From Isoetes taiwanensis (Eukaryota; Streptophyta; Lycopodiopsida; Isoetales; Isoetaceae), in contig JAJEKV010000031.1 in NCBI GenBank assembly GCA_021234155.1, positions 13,387,748 through 13,451,747 on the forward strand: a stretch of DNA of 64,000 nt, written 5' to 3'. Shown piece by piece: positions 23,401 through 36,420 of the stretch; positions within the stretch are counted from its first letter, which is position 1, and each line of letters begins with the position of its first letter. The notes under the pieces were generated by a model. The model was given only the letters and a program-made list of their open reading frames with translations. It was not told the DNA's origin and ran no database searches. The position numbers and the translations under genes were made by a program.

Positions 23401-23645
23401 CCATCGACTTGGGAGGCATATCCATCTTTCGCCTTCACTGTGTTAGCCACAAATTGTCGTAATTTGTTCTTGTTGGGAGCCGGAGTTCCTCAAGCAGGTA
23501 AAATGAAACAATCCGAACTCACCAGAGGTTATAGGTGATGCCGATGTGGGAGCCGGTGCGATGAAGAAACTAACTTGATATTTTCGAATTGGCGCCGATC
23601 CATTGGTGCGCCGCTGAGTGTTGAGTTCTTGGAGGTAGAAGCCAT
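20500..23645 (-). pseudogene. aORF of copy D, with polypurine tract at its 3' side
   Basis: Full-length but broken aORF, ATG at 23645. The polypurine tract occupies 20500-20513. The clearest part of the heptad region is here: 22237-21935 encodes a helix with regular hydrophobic spacing (ENKDAHIASLQGKLDQL, DALEIGALKADLQ), which supports a coiled coil. The N-terminal globular part is legible in several short frames, and the C-terminal region matches the clean copy G. In-frame stops and indels are spread throughout. Confidence 0.7.
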
Positions 23646-23732
23646 CTTGAAGGTCGAGGTCACGAGTAATAAGTCGGAAGGACGGAGTGGAGTATGAGTG
23701 AAAAGTGAGGAGTGGAAGTGACGGTTGGGAAG

Positions 23733-23775
<43 letters not shown>

Positions 23776-24426
23776 AGTCGGGAGACACGCGGTCGAAGAT
23801 CGCGGACGATTGAGAATCTCAAGAGACAAAGCCTTCGCACTCAAGATGCGGAGAGTTCCCCGGCGGAGAATAAAACTTTAATGGCGGACGGTGAGATTAA
23901 TCGGCCGCGCTTGTCGTAATATTAAAAAGAGGAGTCTAAAAGTTTGCGTACAAAAATATCGCGGGGGAATGATTACGAATATCTGCGGAGGTGACCCGTC
24001 GCGGAACAACCGCTAGGGTTGGTATTCGCCTATAAATTGGAAGTTGGGTTGGCCGAGAAGAACCAAAATTCGGAAGATGGAGAACTCGATAACGGCGGGT
24101 CCGGTGAGCTTCCGCGACCGATTACATGCAAGATGGACGACGCCGACCGCGGGCGCTCAGGAATCGCCGGATCCCTATGGATCCTTGGTTGGAGGCACCG
24201 CCGCCAACCCGAGATAAACTCGACGCCGGGAGGTGATCGCTCACCGAGTGGTCGCACCGTGGGCTTCCGTGATCCTCCGAAAGTGGAGTGCCCCCTGAGT
24301 AAAGGGCTTAGTAGCAAAGATGATAGGGTTTTCCCAATTTTTGTTTAGTTTAGGACTTTTCGGGTGAAAAATCCCACAGCGAATTGTAGCCTTCGGGCAA
24401 TTTTGTACATAATAGAAAAGTGTTTC
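23646..24426 (-). other. integrase-aORF spacer of copy D with poly(A)
   Basis: Non-coding spacer. The homopolymer (T on plus, 40 bp, 23735-23774) is longer than in copies A and B and lies about 90 bp before the aORF start in sense. The rest is collinear with 6195-6854. Confidence 0.75.
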
Positions 24427-25600
24427 TCATAAATTTGTACAAGTGGTATCTTGTTGTAAATTTTGTTCTTGAGCTAAGGATGCTGCAGCAGGGGTTTGAA
24501 ATTTTTTGAGTCGAAATCCATTGACTAATGTAGGAAATGGAGTGCCATTCAATTCTTGTAATTGTAAAACCCGTGATGTGGTATCTCGGAAATTTTGTAT
24601 GGTCCCAGCCATCTGAGCTTGAGTTTGCCAGGATGTTGTTGATATCTCGAGTCGTAAAGAAGAACTAAGTCGCCAATTTGAAAAGTTTTGTTTTTGATGT
24701 GTTTGTCATGCCATTGTTTTTGTAGTTGTTTGCCTTGTTGAAGTCTAAGAAAAGCATCTCTTCGAAGTTCATCCAGTTGTTCCAGCTTGATAAACTCGCT
24801 CTTGCAAAGCCGCCGATGGATTATGTTCTCGCTGTTAACTGAAATTTGAGTGAGGGTAAAATGAACTCAAAAGGCATAAGAGCCTCTTGGCCATACACAA
24901 GTCGAAAAGGTGTTTGACCAGTTGTTACTTTGTATGTTGTATTGTAAGCCCATAAAACCGTAGGTAACTTATCTTGCCAATCTTTTCTTGTAGGATCACA
25001 AATCTTCTTCGTAATGTGGATAAGCACCTTGTTTGTGCTTTCAGCCAAGCCATTACCACGGGATAGTAAGGCGCGGCTTTTTCCGGATGAATGTGCGTAT
25101 AGTTAGTGAGTTCAAAGAATAGTGTGATTGATGAAATGAACTCCACGATCACTAACTAATTCTAAGGGACATCCAAATCGCCATGGATGATGTTCTTGTA
25201 GAGAACCTTAGCCGCATTTTTAGCAGCCGAAAGTTGTCGTAGAGCACACGCTTCAGCCCATTTGGTTGCATAGTCCGTGAAGACTAGAATGTAGCGCGTC
25301 CCTAGTGTTGATTGCGTGTGGGTCCATGGGACCAACAAAATCCATACCCCATTTGGCAAAGGGAGAGGCGTATATTGGCGTGAGCGGCAGAGCGCCACGG
25401 GCCGCGGGTCTACTAAGCCTCGACAAACATCACACGCGCGGTGTATTTGTGAGCATCTTTGAAAAGCTGCGGCAATAAGAATACCCAAAGAAGGAGGAGT
25501 TTTTGTCGCGGTTGTTCTCCGCCGAAATGACCAATCGCCAAGTCCTTCGTGGGCTTGTTTGACTAGATCAGGGACTTCGCGGAGGAAGAACACATCGCCG
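24427..25600 (-). pseudogene. integrase of copy D
   Basis: Complete domain order in broken frames: HHCC finger (QAHEGLGDW.., ACDVC), first Asp region (GVWILLVPW, shifted), RYILVFTDYATKWAEAC, GLAES with catalytic Glu at about 25045, PTVLWAYNTTYKVTTGQTPF, and the GPY region near 24600 (MAGTIQNFRDTTS in a shifted frame). The stop is at 24427. The stretch 25048-24821 is the longest clean piece of the E-containing part of the core. Confidence 0.8.
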
Positions 25601-26240
25601 AGCACATTGTCTTTGCCACATTTATAGAGATGGCCAGCAACCATCGATAATCTCGTGACTTCGCGAAGGAATTGTTGTTTATGCGTAAGTTGTCTTTTCC
25701 GAGAGAGCGGGGTCACTTGACGGAGTGCGCCCGTGAGGAGAAAGCGCTGATAGTCGCGGGTACCAATGAGGCGTGGCGCTGACCGTGAACAGCTTGAGCA
25801 TCCGGAAGGGCATCGCGGAACTCCTTCCGAGGGATCATCCCGGTGTATGCGCGGAAAGATAGTCGGGGACCGCGGTGAGCGCCCCGCTTGTGAATAATGT
25901 CAAAAGGGCAAACTTGCAATATCAATATCCATCGAGCAATTCGCCCGTGGGGTTTGGCTTATTGATTAAATATAGAAGAGCTTGATGATCCACATAAAAG
26001 TTTAATTTGACTACCACCAAGAAGATAGTGTCGAAAGCGCTGTACACAAAAGATAAGGCCAAGGGCTTCCTTTCCGCGGGTCGAATAGTTGCGCCGCCAG
26101 GATTGAGTTTTCTCACGGGCGATCCGATGGGCTTGTCCCGATTTGGTGCATACTCTGAGCTAGAACAGCCCAATCGCGAAAGCCCCAAAACATCAACATG
26201 GACATGAAATGGTTTGTCCCATTGAGGTGGTACTAGCACG
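25601..26240 (-). pseudogene. RNase H of copy D
   Basis: The open piece 26350-25922 includes FHVHVDV, NRDKPIGSPVRKLNPGGATI, FYVDHQALLYLINKPNPTG, covering the first and third acidic residues. The LSFRAYTG equivalent of the DYLSRIH end follows in another frame. Same domain as in copy A, with different frameshift positions. Confidence 0.75.
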
Positions 26241-27075
26241 GGGCTTCGTGAGCTTGACTTTGAGTTCTTTAAAAGCTTGATTTGCATCGATGTCCAAGTC
26301 CATGTGTATGGATTTCCGGCTTTGTGAATTGGATCGGCAGCCGGTGCCAATTCTCGAATAAAGGTGGCATAGAAGTTGACTTTGCCAAGAAAGGAACGCG
26401 GTGTCCTTGATATTCGCAGTGGATATGCTCGATGACACAGCCTGATTTTGGTCGGGTCCGTTGTAATGCCGCGGTCGACTCACGACATGTCCTAGAAGTA
26501 CACCCGAGGTGACACGTAAGGTGCACTTTTCCGGATTGAGGCTAATTCCAGATTCATCACGCCGCTGAAAAACTAGTTCAAGTTTTACCAAATGGTCCAT
26601 AACGGGTGTAAGTGGAGAAGTCATCCCCAAAGACTTGCAGAAAGGGATGAACTTGCATGTACTCTTGAAAAAAAGAAGCATAATGCGCTGAAATGTGGAT
26701 GGTGAGTTTGACAATCCAAAAGGAACGACTTTGTAAGCAAAGGTACCCCATGGAGTAGTGAAGGTAGTCTTTAGTTGATCTTCTTCTCGAATGGATATTT
26801 GATTATAACCGAGAAGCCGCCCATGAAGGAGTACATCTCGTGGCCTCGCTACATCTTCCAACACTTGATCCGTGAAGGGGAGAGGGAAATGATCCCGGTC
26901 CCGCGGGCTTGATTGAGTTTTCTATAATCCACACAAACGCCTAATTTTTCCATTATGTTTGAGGGCAATAACAATAGGACTTACCCATTCTCAATGTTTG
27001 ACCTCGAGATAAGTCCAAATATTCAAAAGTTTGTCAATTTCGGGGCTTTAACCTTTTCACGGTAGTTTGGGTTGC
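26241..27075 (-). pseudogene. reverse transcriptase of copy D
   Basis: The open piece 26864-26193 carries YNQISIREEDQLKTTFTTP, VVPFGLSNSPSTFQRIM, then a box degraded to LGMTSPL where FxDDFS belongs (an indel removes DD), and VTSGVLLGHVVSRPRHY. The fingers region (GKIGVCVDYRKLNQAT equivalent) lies at 26990-26880 in other frames. It would be inactive as read. Confidence 0.8.
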
Positions 27076-28060
27076 CGGATCGCCGCTGCTAGATGGGTCT
27101 AGCATCCGGGCTTGGTGGGAATCGAGAGTTGTCCCAATTTCTTTCTTGATACCCCTGAGGTCTTTGTAGCTCCAAGCAAAGATGTGCTTGAAACGCTTGA
27201 ATAGCACAATGGCTTGCTCCCCGAATGCCGGGCGTGAGGTCAAGGCCAATCGGATTGGTTGATTTGTTCCAATATCAATTATGTCCACCGCAGGAGTTTG
27301 AATGTGTGGAATGACTTGATCATCCCCGAACAAAGGTGGGCTGGCTCACAGAGTAGGATGTGATGTTCATGTTGACCAATTTTGAAAAAATAGTGGCGCG
27401 CCACTAGGAGTTGGTGTGGTGTCTTCTTGAACAGGAGGAGGAGCTGGGGGTACCGCCTCCTCATGTGGAACCAATGTGACATTGTTACAAGGTGTCAAAT
27501 AGGGGTCAACCAAATACATATGCCTTTATCAATATCCATGTCTTCCCATGGTTGATTGTATTCGGTAAGCCGTGAGTGGCAAACCCTTGGCTTGTAAATC
27601 GATAGGTGTTGCAAACTTGTTCGTAGTCACCGCCCGATTCGGGGCCGTGATCTACGTAAAATGATCCGCCCGCGGGTCGATCCATCGCGGGCGCTGAGCT
27701 TGCCATCCGTGATAACAAGTTGATCTCAGGGCCCAAGAGTGAATGCTTTTAGCTTGTCTCAAAAAGGGTCGCCCTACTAACATTTCATAATCTCCCGGAT
27801 CTTCTCCTCGCCTCCAAACACCGAATTCCATGGTAAATTGTAGATCTCCAATATTGACCGGTATTGGTTGTGTAACTCCTTGTGGTCGCGTTGATATGGC
27901 CATTCGCAAGCTTGATGTCATAAGGGGCAGATGGAGCCCCTTATGCCCAATTGTCGCCCCGAGATTATCTCGTATTAAGATTGATCATACGCCACCATCG
28001 ACCGGAACATGGTGAACAGTTTTTGGCCCACGCGGTGCATGCACCGCGGGTGTTGATGTG
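27076..28060 (-). pseudogene. protease and linker of copy D
   Basis: Protease core with MVAYDQS at about 28000 (the LVDGG site is damaged in this copy), YEMLVGRPFLRQAKSIHSWA at 27800-27740, a Pro-rich linker at about 27480-27420, and IGTNQPIRLALTSRPAFGEQ leading to RT. The frame changes at least four times. Confidence 0.7.
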
Positions 28061-30319
28061 GCGAACGCATTAACAGTGTAATACGTGTTTTGTAAAATGT
28101 GCTCAGAAAGGCCGGACATAGTTGTAGGATAGTCGTAAGGTCGAGAGGAATTTTGATTTTAGCAAGTTCTTGTTGAAGTTCGTGAGGGATTGCGGTGTAG
28201 TTGTGGTGGATCCGCGGGTTGTTGTTGCTCAAGAATAGATGTCGCTACCTTTGTTGAGGAGGTCGACTTCAGCAAAGAATGTTGAGTGGTGGTGTTGCGC
28301 ATGTCGCGGGCATTCGTGGTCGCGGGCTCCCGATCGTGGTGGTAGCATTGATGCATTTGAGTGCCTTACCTTCCTCGCACGCTCGATGAGTTGAAGCACT
28401 TTGGCGAAGTTTAGGTTGAACATGAGGAAGTAGTTGATCCGCATTGGGTGCAAAATGAACAGATTTGGTTGATGGCTCACCGGTACGTAATCGGTCAGTA
28501 AAAAACTTGGTGCACGGGTGCTTATGGCGTGGGGAATGAGGGAGAACCTCAATCCAGCTTGGAGGATTCAAGGCTGGTGTTGATTGCATGGTAAATTTCT
28601 TCTTGGAGTTGATCATCCAATTGTTTTTGAGTTGTTTTGTTGGCGTGGTTGTTGTTGTGGTGGCCGTGGTGGCCGCTTGATAATCGGGCGGGCCTTGCCT
28701 TCCCTTGGCTTCCCATACTTGAAAAGGTGTAAGACGACCGCCGTGGTTTGATTGGTGCCGTGAATTTGTATTTGAACTTGAGGAAGTTGAGGACACCGCA
28801 GAATCGATGACCCCATTGGTCACAGCTTGAAACATTGGGACTTGCTTGGATCAAAAGTGGAACGAGGAGGTCCACGCTGTGGTTGCCGTTGTTGCCGGGT
28901 TGTTGTTGTTGTCGTGGTCTGTGCTCGCGGTCCGTGGGTTGAGTTTGCGCGGGTACCTTCCGCAGACTTGGTGAACAAGACGCTGTCGATACGGATTTGG
29001 TCGTGGATTTGTACATTCTTCGCTGGTGTGGTTCGCATGTTGCGCCGCTTGCAATGGATCATGCTATCCACGAAAGTTACACTCATTCGCCGATGTCCCG
29101 AAGTAATCGCAAATAGTACACCAAATGTTATTTTGGGGAACCGCCGTGGAGGCAATGAGGTGCGCGTGGGTGTAGCCGAGGGAAATGGGAGTATCGTGGG
29201 TTTGATCACCGCTGTGAGGAAACATGAACAGAGAGTGATTGACTAATTCAATGGCTTCTTGTAATGTCTTGGGGCTTAAATACTCACCATAAATCGGATG
29301 AGAGGGTAAGCCTTGAAGAAACCACACTAGAATTTGGCTTTGGGTTGGAAATTCCTTCAACTTGTTGACTAAGATCCGCAATGGCCTCAAGAAAGTCTCG
29401 CAAGCGCATTCTCCCGGTTCTCGCTTTGAGTGTGTTGAGGTCGCTCGCCAGCTTGTTGATCATCCGCAAGGGTGCCGTGAATGGGAAAGAAAAGAGGTCT
29501 TCATGTGTATCCAATCTTGTTTCCAAAGTGGGCTTTTGTTTGCCATCAGCCATTCGTGGGGTGCTCCACGCAGGTCGCCGAAAAGATGTGGAATTTTAGT
29601 TTTGGATCTGAGTGACCATTGAGATCAAGTGACTCAAATTCATCCATGTGAGCCCCGAGCACTGGTCTATGTGTTTACCTTTATCATTTCCAAAGAGTGG
29701 ATATGGGAGTTTTAAAGCATGTGTAGGAGTTCCGCAGATGAATGGGTGTTTGCATTTGTGGAAAAGAAAAGATGAGAGGTGTTGGTTGCCGATAGGTACC
29801 GAAACGGGGCATAGGTTGTGTGGAGATTAGTAAAAAGAGGTAATCGGGCGCTTGTAGTGGGAACAAAGGTTGTGACAGTATGAACAAATGCGGTGGGGGG
29901 AATGCGCTTAAGGGAAATGTATTTGGTAGGGGAATTGACAAAGGTGGAAGCGGTGGTACCAAGTTCCTAAAGAAAGATTACCAATAGAGAAAACATTTTG
30001 CGATGTTCCAGAGAAAATTGGCGGTGGTTCGCTGATCTTGAGTTGGGGATTCCTATGGAGTAAATTCAAAGGGTCGGTGGTTGCCCCTCCGCATGATGTG
30101 GGCTAATGTGGAACGGACAATGAATACCTTCCACTGTGGGGAGGTCGGTCCGGAAAGTTGTCGTGGTGTAGGTGGAACAGATTGCGCCTCGCATAACCTG
30201 AGAAGAGACAATCGAACCAGAGTGTATGTGGACATATTCGGAGGCGCCGCTAGCTCATGGCGAACTGCCTTTGACTCCATCCGTGTTGAATATCGCCGAG
30301 TAAAGAAGGGATTGAACAT
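28061..30319 (-). pseudogene. gag of copy D
   Basis: ATG at 30319, following a short leader after the shared LTR. Contains the Pro-rich N-terminus, the gag core (DFLEAIADLSQQVEGIS, SQILVWFLQGLPSHPIYGE at about 29390-29290), the first knuckle (CTIC, about 29115), and a Gln/Thr-rich stretch with the second-knuckle region at about 28830-28800, read as CFKL because of an indel. The order is as in copy F. Confidence 0.75.
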
Positions 30320-30363
30320 GGTATCAATACGCCTTCGTGAGTGAGCCCGCGAACAGCGCCGTT

Positions 30364-30963
30364 TGTTTGGGGTCCGCCCTGATCGCTCGAGGGATGATCT
30401 CCGGAGATCCGTGGAAGTCCGCAGGCAAAACCCGGAGACACTCTTGTCACGCTGGATTTTTGCTAACAGAGGAAAGAACAAGAAAAACTCGTGATAAAAC
30501 AAAGAATGGCAATACACAATGAAACACACAAGACACTTGTGGAGAACAACACGGCAATCCATTGATCAAAACAAGTGTACAATGAAGGCTCAAAAGAGCG
30601 CATTAACAAAGCATCACCAAAGATGTCCGCCTCAGAGTGACACAAAAGAACACTCAACCCTCCTTTGAAGGAGCAAAAATGCTACAATATATAGGAAACC
30701 TGGGAGTGGCCTACGGGCCTGAATCTGATCCTCATCATGACAACGCTGCTCCACTACTTGGGCACTCGAACAGAATCTGAGCTGTCCGCGTCGCAAGCAC
30801 AGACAAGTAGTGGCCCGGCCGTGGGTCCTACCTTGGGTCGCTTCTTTGAGGAGCTTTGACCCGCCGCGGGCTTTGTAGATCCCTCTTCTTGACACGGTGG
30901 CCGGCTCGCCTCTCATGCCATGCAGCAAGTATAGACCTGCAGGTTCCGCCAGTACGGCTAACA
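30364..30963 (-). repeat. LTR shared by copies D and E
   Basis: A full-length 600-bp LTR from TGTTTGGGG (30364) to GGCTAACA (30963). To its left, in plus coordinates, lies the PBS/leader side of copy D. To its right lies the polypurine tract and aORF end of copy E. It is therefore the 5' LTR of D and the 3' LTR of E at once. TATA box at about 30687-30694. Confidence 0.8.
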
Positions 30964-32045
30964 CTCCCCTACCAAATCTACACTTATTGGCTAGAAAAGG
31001 GGGCATGAATCGGGTGGGGAATCCCTGCTTTTCCGGGATTTTGAACATAGAGATGAGGGAGGAAAACCATCAGATTCACTCAAAGTGTTGTTCGCCTTTT
31101 CAATGCATTTGCTTGAGTCCCGATGCCAAACATTCCGGCCGCCCTATGAGAAAGCCTTCGTGAATCATGTTCTTTCAAAAGTATGCGGATCCCGTGATGG
31201 AAGATTTGTGATCTCCATGTACAAAACAAGGTCCAACCCGAACTTTCCAAGGATTTGCATTGGGGTTGCAAAATGGATCCGCACTTGGCGCTCTCGCATA
31301 CCTGAGTATGGTCATGAGTGCCGCACGCTTCCGCTTTGTCAAATACGTATGGATCAGTCAAGTTTTGGCCTTGGCAAGGAAGGTTACAAGACCAGAAATT
31401 GCATTCGGCAGCCTTCCACCTAAACACATTGGGTACGTATATTTGGGTGTTGGTTTGTCCAAAGTTTCATCCTCACGCCCATTTGCGTCATGATGATCCC
31501 GGGTCCCAACGCTTGTCCGCTGTAATTGCCGCGGGTGTCCAACTGCATGTTCTTTGACTCTCGGAGTCCGTAATTTTGTCTCCATGCCGGGAATTGACCT
31601 TGATTGCAGGTGGGCATCCAAAGCTTGCTAGTGTACTCGCTATTTGGGGGTTGGTGCCTGCCATCCTCTCGATCTTGAACTAGATTGGAATTCCACCAAC
31701 ATCTTCTCGAGTGTTGTTAACCTGCCTCCCATGATTTGCTTGAATGTACATGTGATGCCAAACACGTGGTCCCACTCATATGAGGACGCTTTGCTTCATA
31801 GTCTGCGGTGCGACCGTGATGGAAGCATAATGTTGTAAGAACAATCGCGGCAAGGTCCAACCCTTTAACTTTCCAAAGATTTGTGAAGTGTAAAATGGAT
31901 CCGGCACTCCAGCCAGCCACAGCGATAATTGAGTATGGCGATGAGGAGGCACGTATTCCGCCGGTAAATACGATGGATCAGTCAAGTTTGGCGTTTGGAG
32001 GGAAGGTTACAAGACCGAAATTGAACCGGGCGCCTTCCACCTAAC
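30964..32045 (-). pseudogene. C-terminal part of the aORF of copy E
   Basis: Begins with the polypurine tract (30964-30977) and follows the aORF 3' end (equivalent to 2927-3900 of copy A), with words such as WREDETLDN. Near 31850 the copy jumps back and repeats part of the same segment. It becomes unreliable at about 32030, where it leaps to the integrase region. Confidence 0.6.
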
Positions 32046-35000
32046 ACGATTGATCAGCTGTTACTGCCGTAGTTGTAAGCCCATGTGCAGGCAATCTGTC
32101 GTCAATCTGTAGATCACAGTCTTCTTCGCAACGTGATGTTGCCCTTGCCTGTGTTTTCACTCGCCAGCGTCATCTTTAGCGCGCCGCGATGAATGCAGAG
32201 CAGTGAAAGCCCGCCATCGGCGTGATTGATGAAATGAACTCACTATCACCAACCAGCTTCCCAGTGACAAATGCCGCGATGATGTTCTGTAGAACTCCAA
32301 TGGACAAGCGTCGTTGTTAACAGCTACCATACCGTATTGTCGCGAAATATCGAATGTACGCAGTGGGTCCATGGGACCAACAAATCACAGCCTCATTTGG
32401 CGCAGGCTGGTTGGCCAGCGCAGCCGCCAGCGCCACGTCGCGGGTTGCTCAGTCGACAAATATCATCGCAGGCCAGAAAGTTATCTTTGAAAGCGCGGCC
32501 GTTATTTCGTGCCAGCGAGTTTCATACCGCCGAAGACACGCCAAGTCTTTCAGCGGATGTATCGGTGACTGAAATAACGCGAAGGGTCATTGCCCTCGCC
32601 GCCATTTTGATGGTTAATCATCGCATAGCCTGCCGCGGCGAAATTGTGCTGTTTATGCAGTTGGCGCCGAAAGCGTTAGCGGTCATCAGGGCAGCGTGAA
32701 ATTGTTATCGGCGGGGCAGTCGCGAACTTTTTCCGGGATCATCTCTGCGTAAGCGCGCGAAAGAGTGCGGAAGGCCCCGAATAATGTCGCGCAAGCAAAT
32801 CCCGCGTCATCAATTCATCGAAGTACCGCGGGGTTGTTTACTGGATTAAATATGGGTAGCTGAGCTGATATCCATGTGCCGGTATTTGACTGTTCAGCTA
32901 ACATTAGCTGCAAAGATAAGGTTGCGCGTCGCATTAGTTGCCGCCAGATTGTTTTCCGCCGGGCGATTGATGGTTTGCCCTGACGGTGCATACTCTGAGT
33001 TAGAATTGCCCGAACACAACACGTGACGCCTGTCCATTGGTGCGTTTACGGGCCGCAGTTGACTTCGAGCCTTGCTGATTTTCGTATCCGTCCATGCGGG
33101 ATTTCAAATGTCGCGTCGCGCGAAACAAAGGTGGCATGAAGTTGACCTTGTCAGTTAAAAGAACGCGTGTCTGACGCTGGTGATGGTCACATGCTCATTT
33201 TGCCGTCCGGCCGGCCGTTTATTCACCGGCTGCGCACTTTCCGCGACAATTCCGATTACCCATGTCACAGTACCAGTTCAGTTTCAACAGTCGGTTCATG
33301 GGAACGCAAGTGTAAGCAAGTCACCGGAAGACTTCAGAAAGGGACCGCGATGTACTCGAAATGCTGAAATGCGGGAGGTGCTCTGACACCAGCGAACTTA
33401 CCTTGTGCCAGGCACCACGGTAGTGAAGGCAGTTTTGGCGATTCTCTATCGGACATATTATGGGCCGGCAGTCGCTTCCATGCAGCGTTCGCGTTATCTT
33501 CCGTTCGCGAAGGGGAATATCTCGCCCGCGCGATTGGAGTTTATAACACAAACGCCGGGTTTTTCCATTATGCTGGAAAGGCCGGTCAATAGACCAATTA
33601 TCGGTCGTTGACCTTCGCAGAGTTCAGCCGTTCAAAGTTTGTCACCGCCACGTAGTTTGGGGTTGCCGCTGCTGTGACGGGTTCAGTTATCGCCAGGGGA
33701 ATCGAAGCCGTCCGCTACCGAAAATGCCAGCTCAGTAAAGAGCTGCTTGAAACGCTTCGAATAAGCTACGTTGCTCTAATGGCGCGGAGTCGCTGCGTCA
33801 ACGGGATTGCCGATTTGTTCAACATCGTCGTTCGGCCTAGAGTTTCAATGTGTGGACTTGATCATCCTCGGAATACGGTCACAGTACCACAAAGACGTAC
33901 CATGCTGACCACCCTTATGGCGCGTTTACCAGAGTTGGTGGTGCTTTGTGAGGAGCCGGTGTCGCTCATGTGGAATTAATGCACGCCAGCCGCGCGTGTT
34001 GCCGCCGGGCCCGTCGTTAAAGCGCCTTTGTCAATATTCATGTCTTCCCATGGTGGCTGCGAGTGGCAAACTCTTTGCTGTAATCTATAGGTGCTGCAGT
34101 CATCGTTTTCATTCGCATCTACGCAATGATACCGTCGTATCTATCGCGGGCAAAGGAGCTGTTACTTCCTGACAGTTGACTGCGTCGTTAGTGAATGCTT
34201 AGCTTCGTTCAAAGGGTTTACTAACATTTTCAATTTTATCTTCCTCGCCAAACATCGGTTCATGGTAAATTGTGGTATCTTCAATATTGACGGTTGTGTA
34301 ACTCTGTGCGGCTGCCCGCTAAAGCTTCGTCATAAGGCGTATTCTTTGCTCAATTAAATGCCGAGATTATCTGCACAAGATTGACTGCCGCCGTCATCGA
34401 CTAACATGGTGAACAGTTTACCACGCAGTACGCACGTAAGCTGATGTGGCGACGAGCTGTCGCGGGTCGTTTTTAAAATGTGCCGGTGAGTCGACATAAT
34501 AAATGTCGGTGAGAAATTATTTCAGCGTTTCGCCGGTTCGCAGGGATGCAGGTGGATCGTTAGCCACCGCCGTTTCGAGTGTCGACCAGCCATGGTGGTG
34601 TTGCAGACGCAGTACCGTCGCGTCGTATCGCGTGTAAAGATCGACGCATTTCAGCGTCTACCATCACGAGGCCGGGCTGGCTCGCGTTTGGGCCGAAATA
34701 TTAGCAGCGCAGCCGCATTGCGCAAATGAACGGCATTTGCCGATGGCTCAGTCGCGTAACGCCGCAAAATTGCGCATCCGGTGCTATGGCTGGGGAAGAG
34801 GAGCAACCTCGTCCGGGCCGGGAGATTCGTCGCAGGCTGCATTTGCAAATTTTCCGGAGCCGATCATCCAGCCAGCTTGTCATGGAGGGTATTAAATAGT
34901 AAGTATTCCTTTACCAGTATTGGGGATTTTGCCGTATCGTGCGAACGAGGTTCACGCGAAGCAGCCGTTGTTGCCGTTAAATGTTGTGCCAGCCGGGTGC

Positions 35001-36095
35001 TCGTACTGGTAAGGTGTTTTCTTTGGTGAACAAGACGCCAGTCGGCTGTGACGGTCGCGGACAGGCTGGTACCGATGTTGCACGGGATCATGTTACTGTT
35101 ACTACTCGCCAGATGTTCGAGTATCGCTAGGCCAGTACCAAATGTTATTGGGAATGCCGCGGAGCGTAAGTGCAGTCGAAATGGGAAAGGTCGCGGTTGA
35201 TCGTCACGCGAGGAAACATGAATGGTGCGAGCTGACTACTCAATGGTTTGCAGGTCTGAAGAATACCGATGTGAGTGAAGAAACCACACTGGCTCATTTC
35301 GCTGAAATTAACTTCAGCGACTGGCAGTCGTTCGCAGTTCTGGCAGATTCTTCCGGTTCGAGTGTGCTGATTTCAGCCAGTTTATCTCCCCAGTGGCGTG
35401 TTTAATGGGAAAAGAAAAGAGGTTCATGCGTATCCGCTTCAGCGTTTTGCCGTCATCATTGCAAGGCTCATCTATCAAAGACGTGGAATTTGTTTTGGGA
35501 TCTTACCGAGACTGCTGCGACCGTGAAAGTCACACCGTCTGGCGTGTTTACCTTTATCATTTCCAAAGAAAGGATATGCAGTTACGAGTTCCAGTGCCAG
35601 TATTTCCGCGGAAAGAAACATCAAAGAGGCGCTGTCGTCGATAAAGGGGTCAAACCCGCATGAAGCCGTGCGAGATTAGTGCTATATCGAAGGCTGTAGT
35701 AAAGCAGCCAGACATTGTGGAATCAAATGGGGAATTGACGCGGAAAGCGCGGTGTCGGTTCCTAAAGAAAGAATATCAACAGAGAAAACAGGCTTGCATA
35801 CCCGTAGGCTCGCGAGGCCTGCTGTGATTTGAGTGCCTCGCGGGAGTAAATTAAAGGGCCGTGTTGCAGTTTTGATGATGTGGTTGTCAGGAATTTAATA
35901 ATGGTTGTTTCTTCACGTGGGGAGTCGTCGCTGTCGCGGTGAGCCAAGTGCTGCAGCAGATTGTCGGAATTGCAGGCGTGATGAGCCGCGATGCCGCTAC
36001 AGTTATGGCTTACGCTGTTTGATCATACCTGCAAAGCTGGACATCGCTTAGTAAAGAAGGGATTGAACATGGTAGCCCGCAGCGCTGCTAGCTTG
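32046..36095 (-). pseudogene. pol and gag of copy E, heavily corrupted
   Basis: No ORF here should be read as a gene. Short words keep the order of the minus-strand element: the integrase words near 32350 (GGGTCCATGGGACCAACAAA) and RT fingers near 33550 (TTTTTCCATTATG). The protease leader falls near 34260 (CATGGTAAATTGT) and the DGG site near 34405 (AACATGGTGAACAGTTT). The gag leader region is near 35560 and the gag start near 36066. Between these anchors the sequence is GC-rich and resembles random enterobacterial coding text. It is about 1.5 kb shorter than the same part of copy A. I interpret it as failed consensus rather than an ancient copy. Confidence 0.6.
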
Positions 36096-36420
36096 GCGTC
36101 TGCCGACGCTGCAGGGGAGCCGTATTCGAGAATTTATCTGCAGTTCGGTTATTTAAATACGCTGATTTTGCTGGTCAGAGAAAGAACAAGAAAACTCAGA
36201 TAAAACAAATAATGGCAATACATCAATGAAACACGTCAGTTATTCTGTGGAGAATCATCGCTAGTTCATTGTCGTAAACAAGTGCATATCAGCGTTCGAA
36301 GAAGATGTTCCGCCGCGACCTGTGCTAGTCGGCCTTGAAGGAGGCAATGCGAACACGGTTTACGGTGCTTCGACCGACCATCATGATTAACGCGGCACTA
36401 CTCATTGCCGGTCAGAGCTC
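36096..36420 (-). repeat. corrupted 5' LTR of copy E
   Basis: Words such as AAAACTCAGATAAAACA and GGCAATACATCAATGAAACA match the LTR in order, with corrupted text between them. Neither end can be defined. Confidence 0.45.

Noticed and set aside
32046-36095. Bacterial genes or contamination
   Set aside because: ORFs are short and share no family motif. Anchor words keep the exact order of the retrotransposon, so the text is a corrupted copy.
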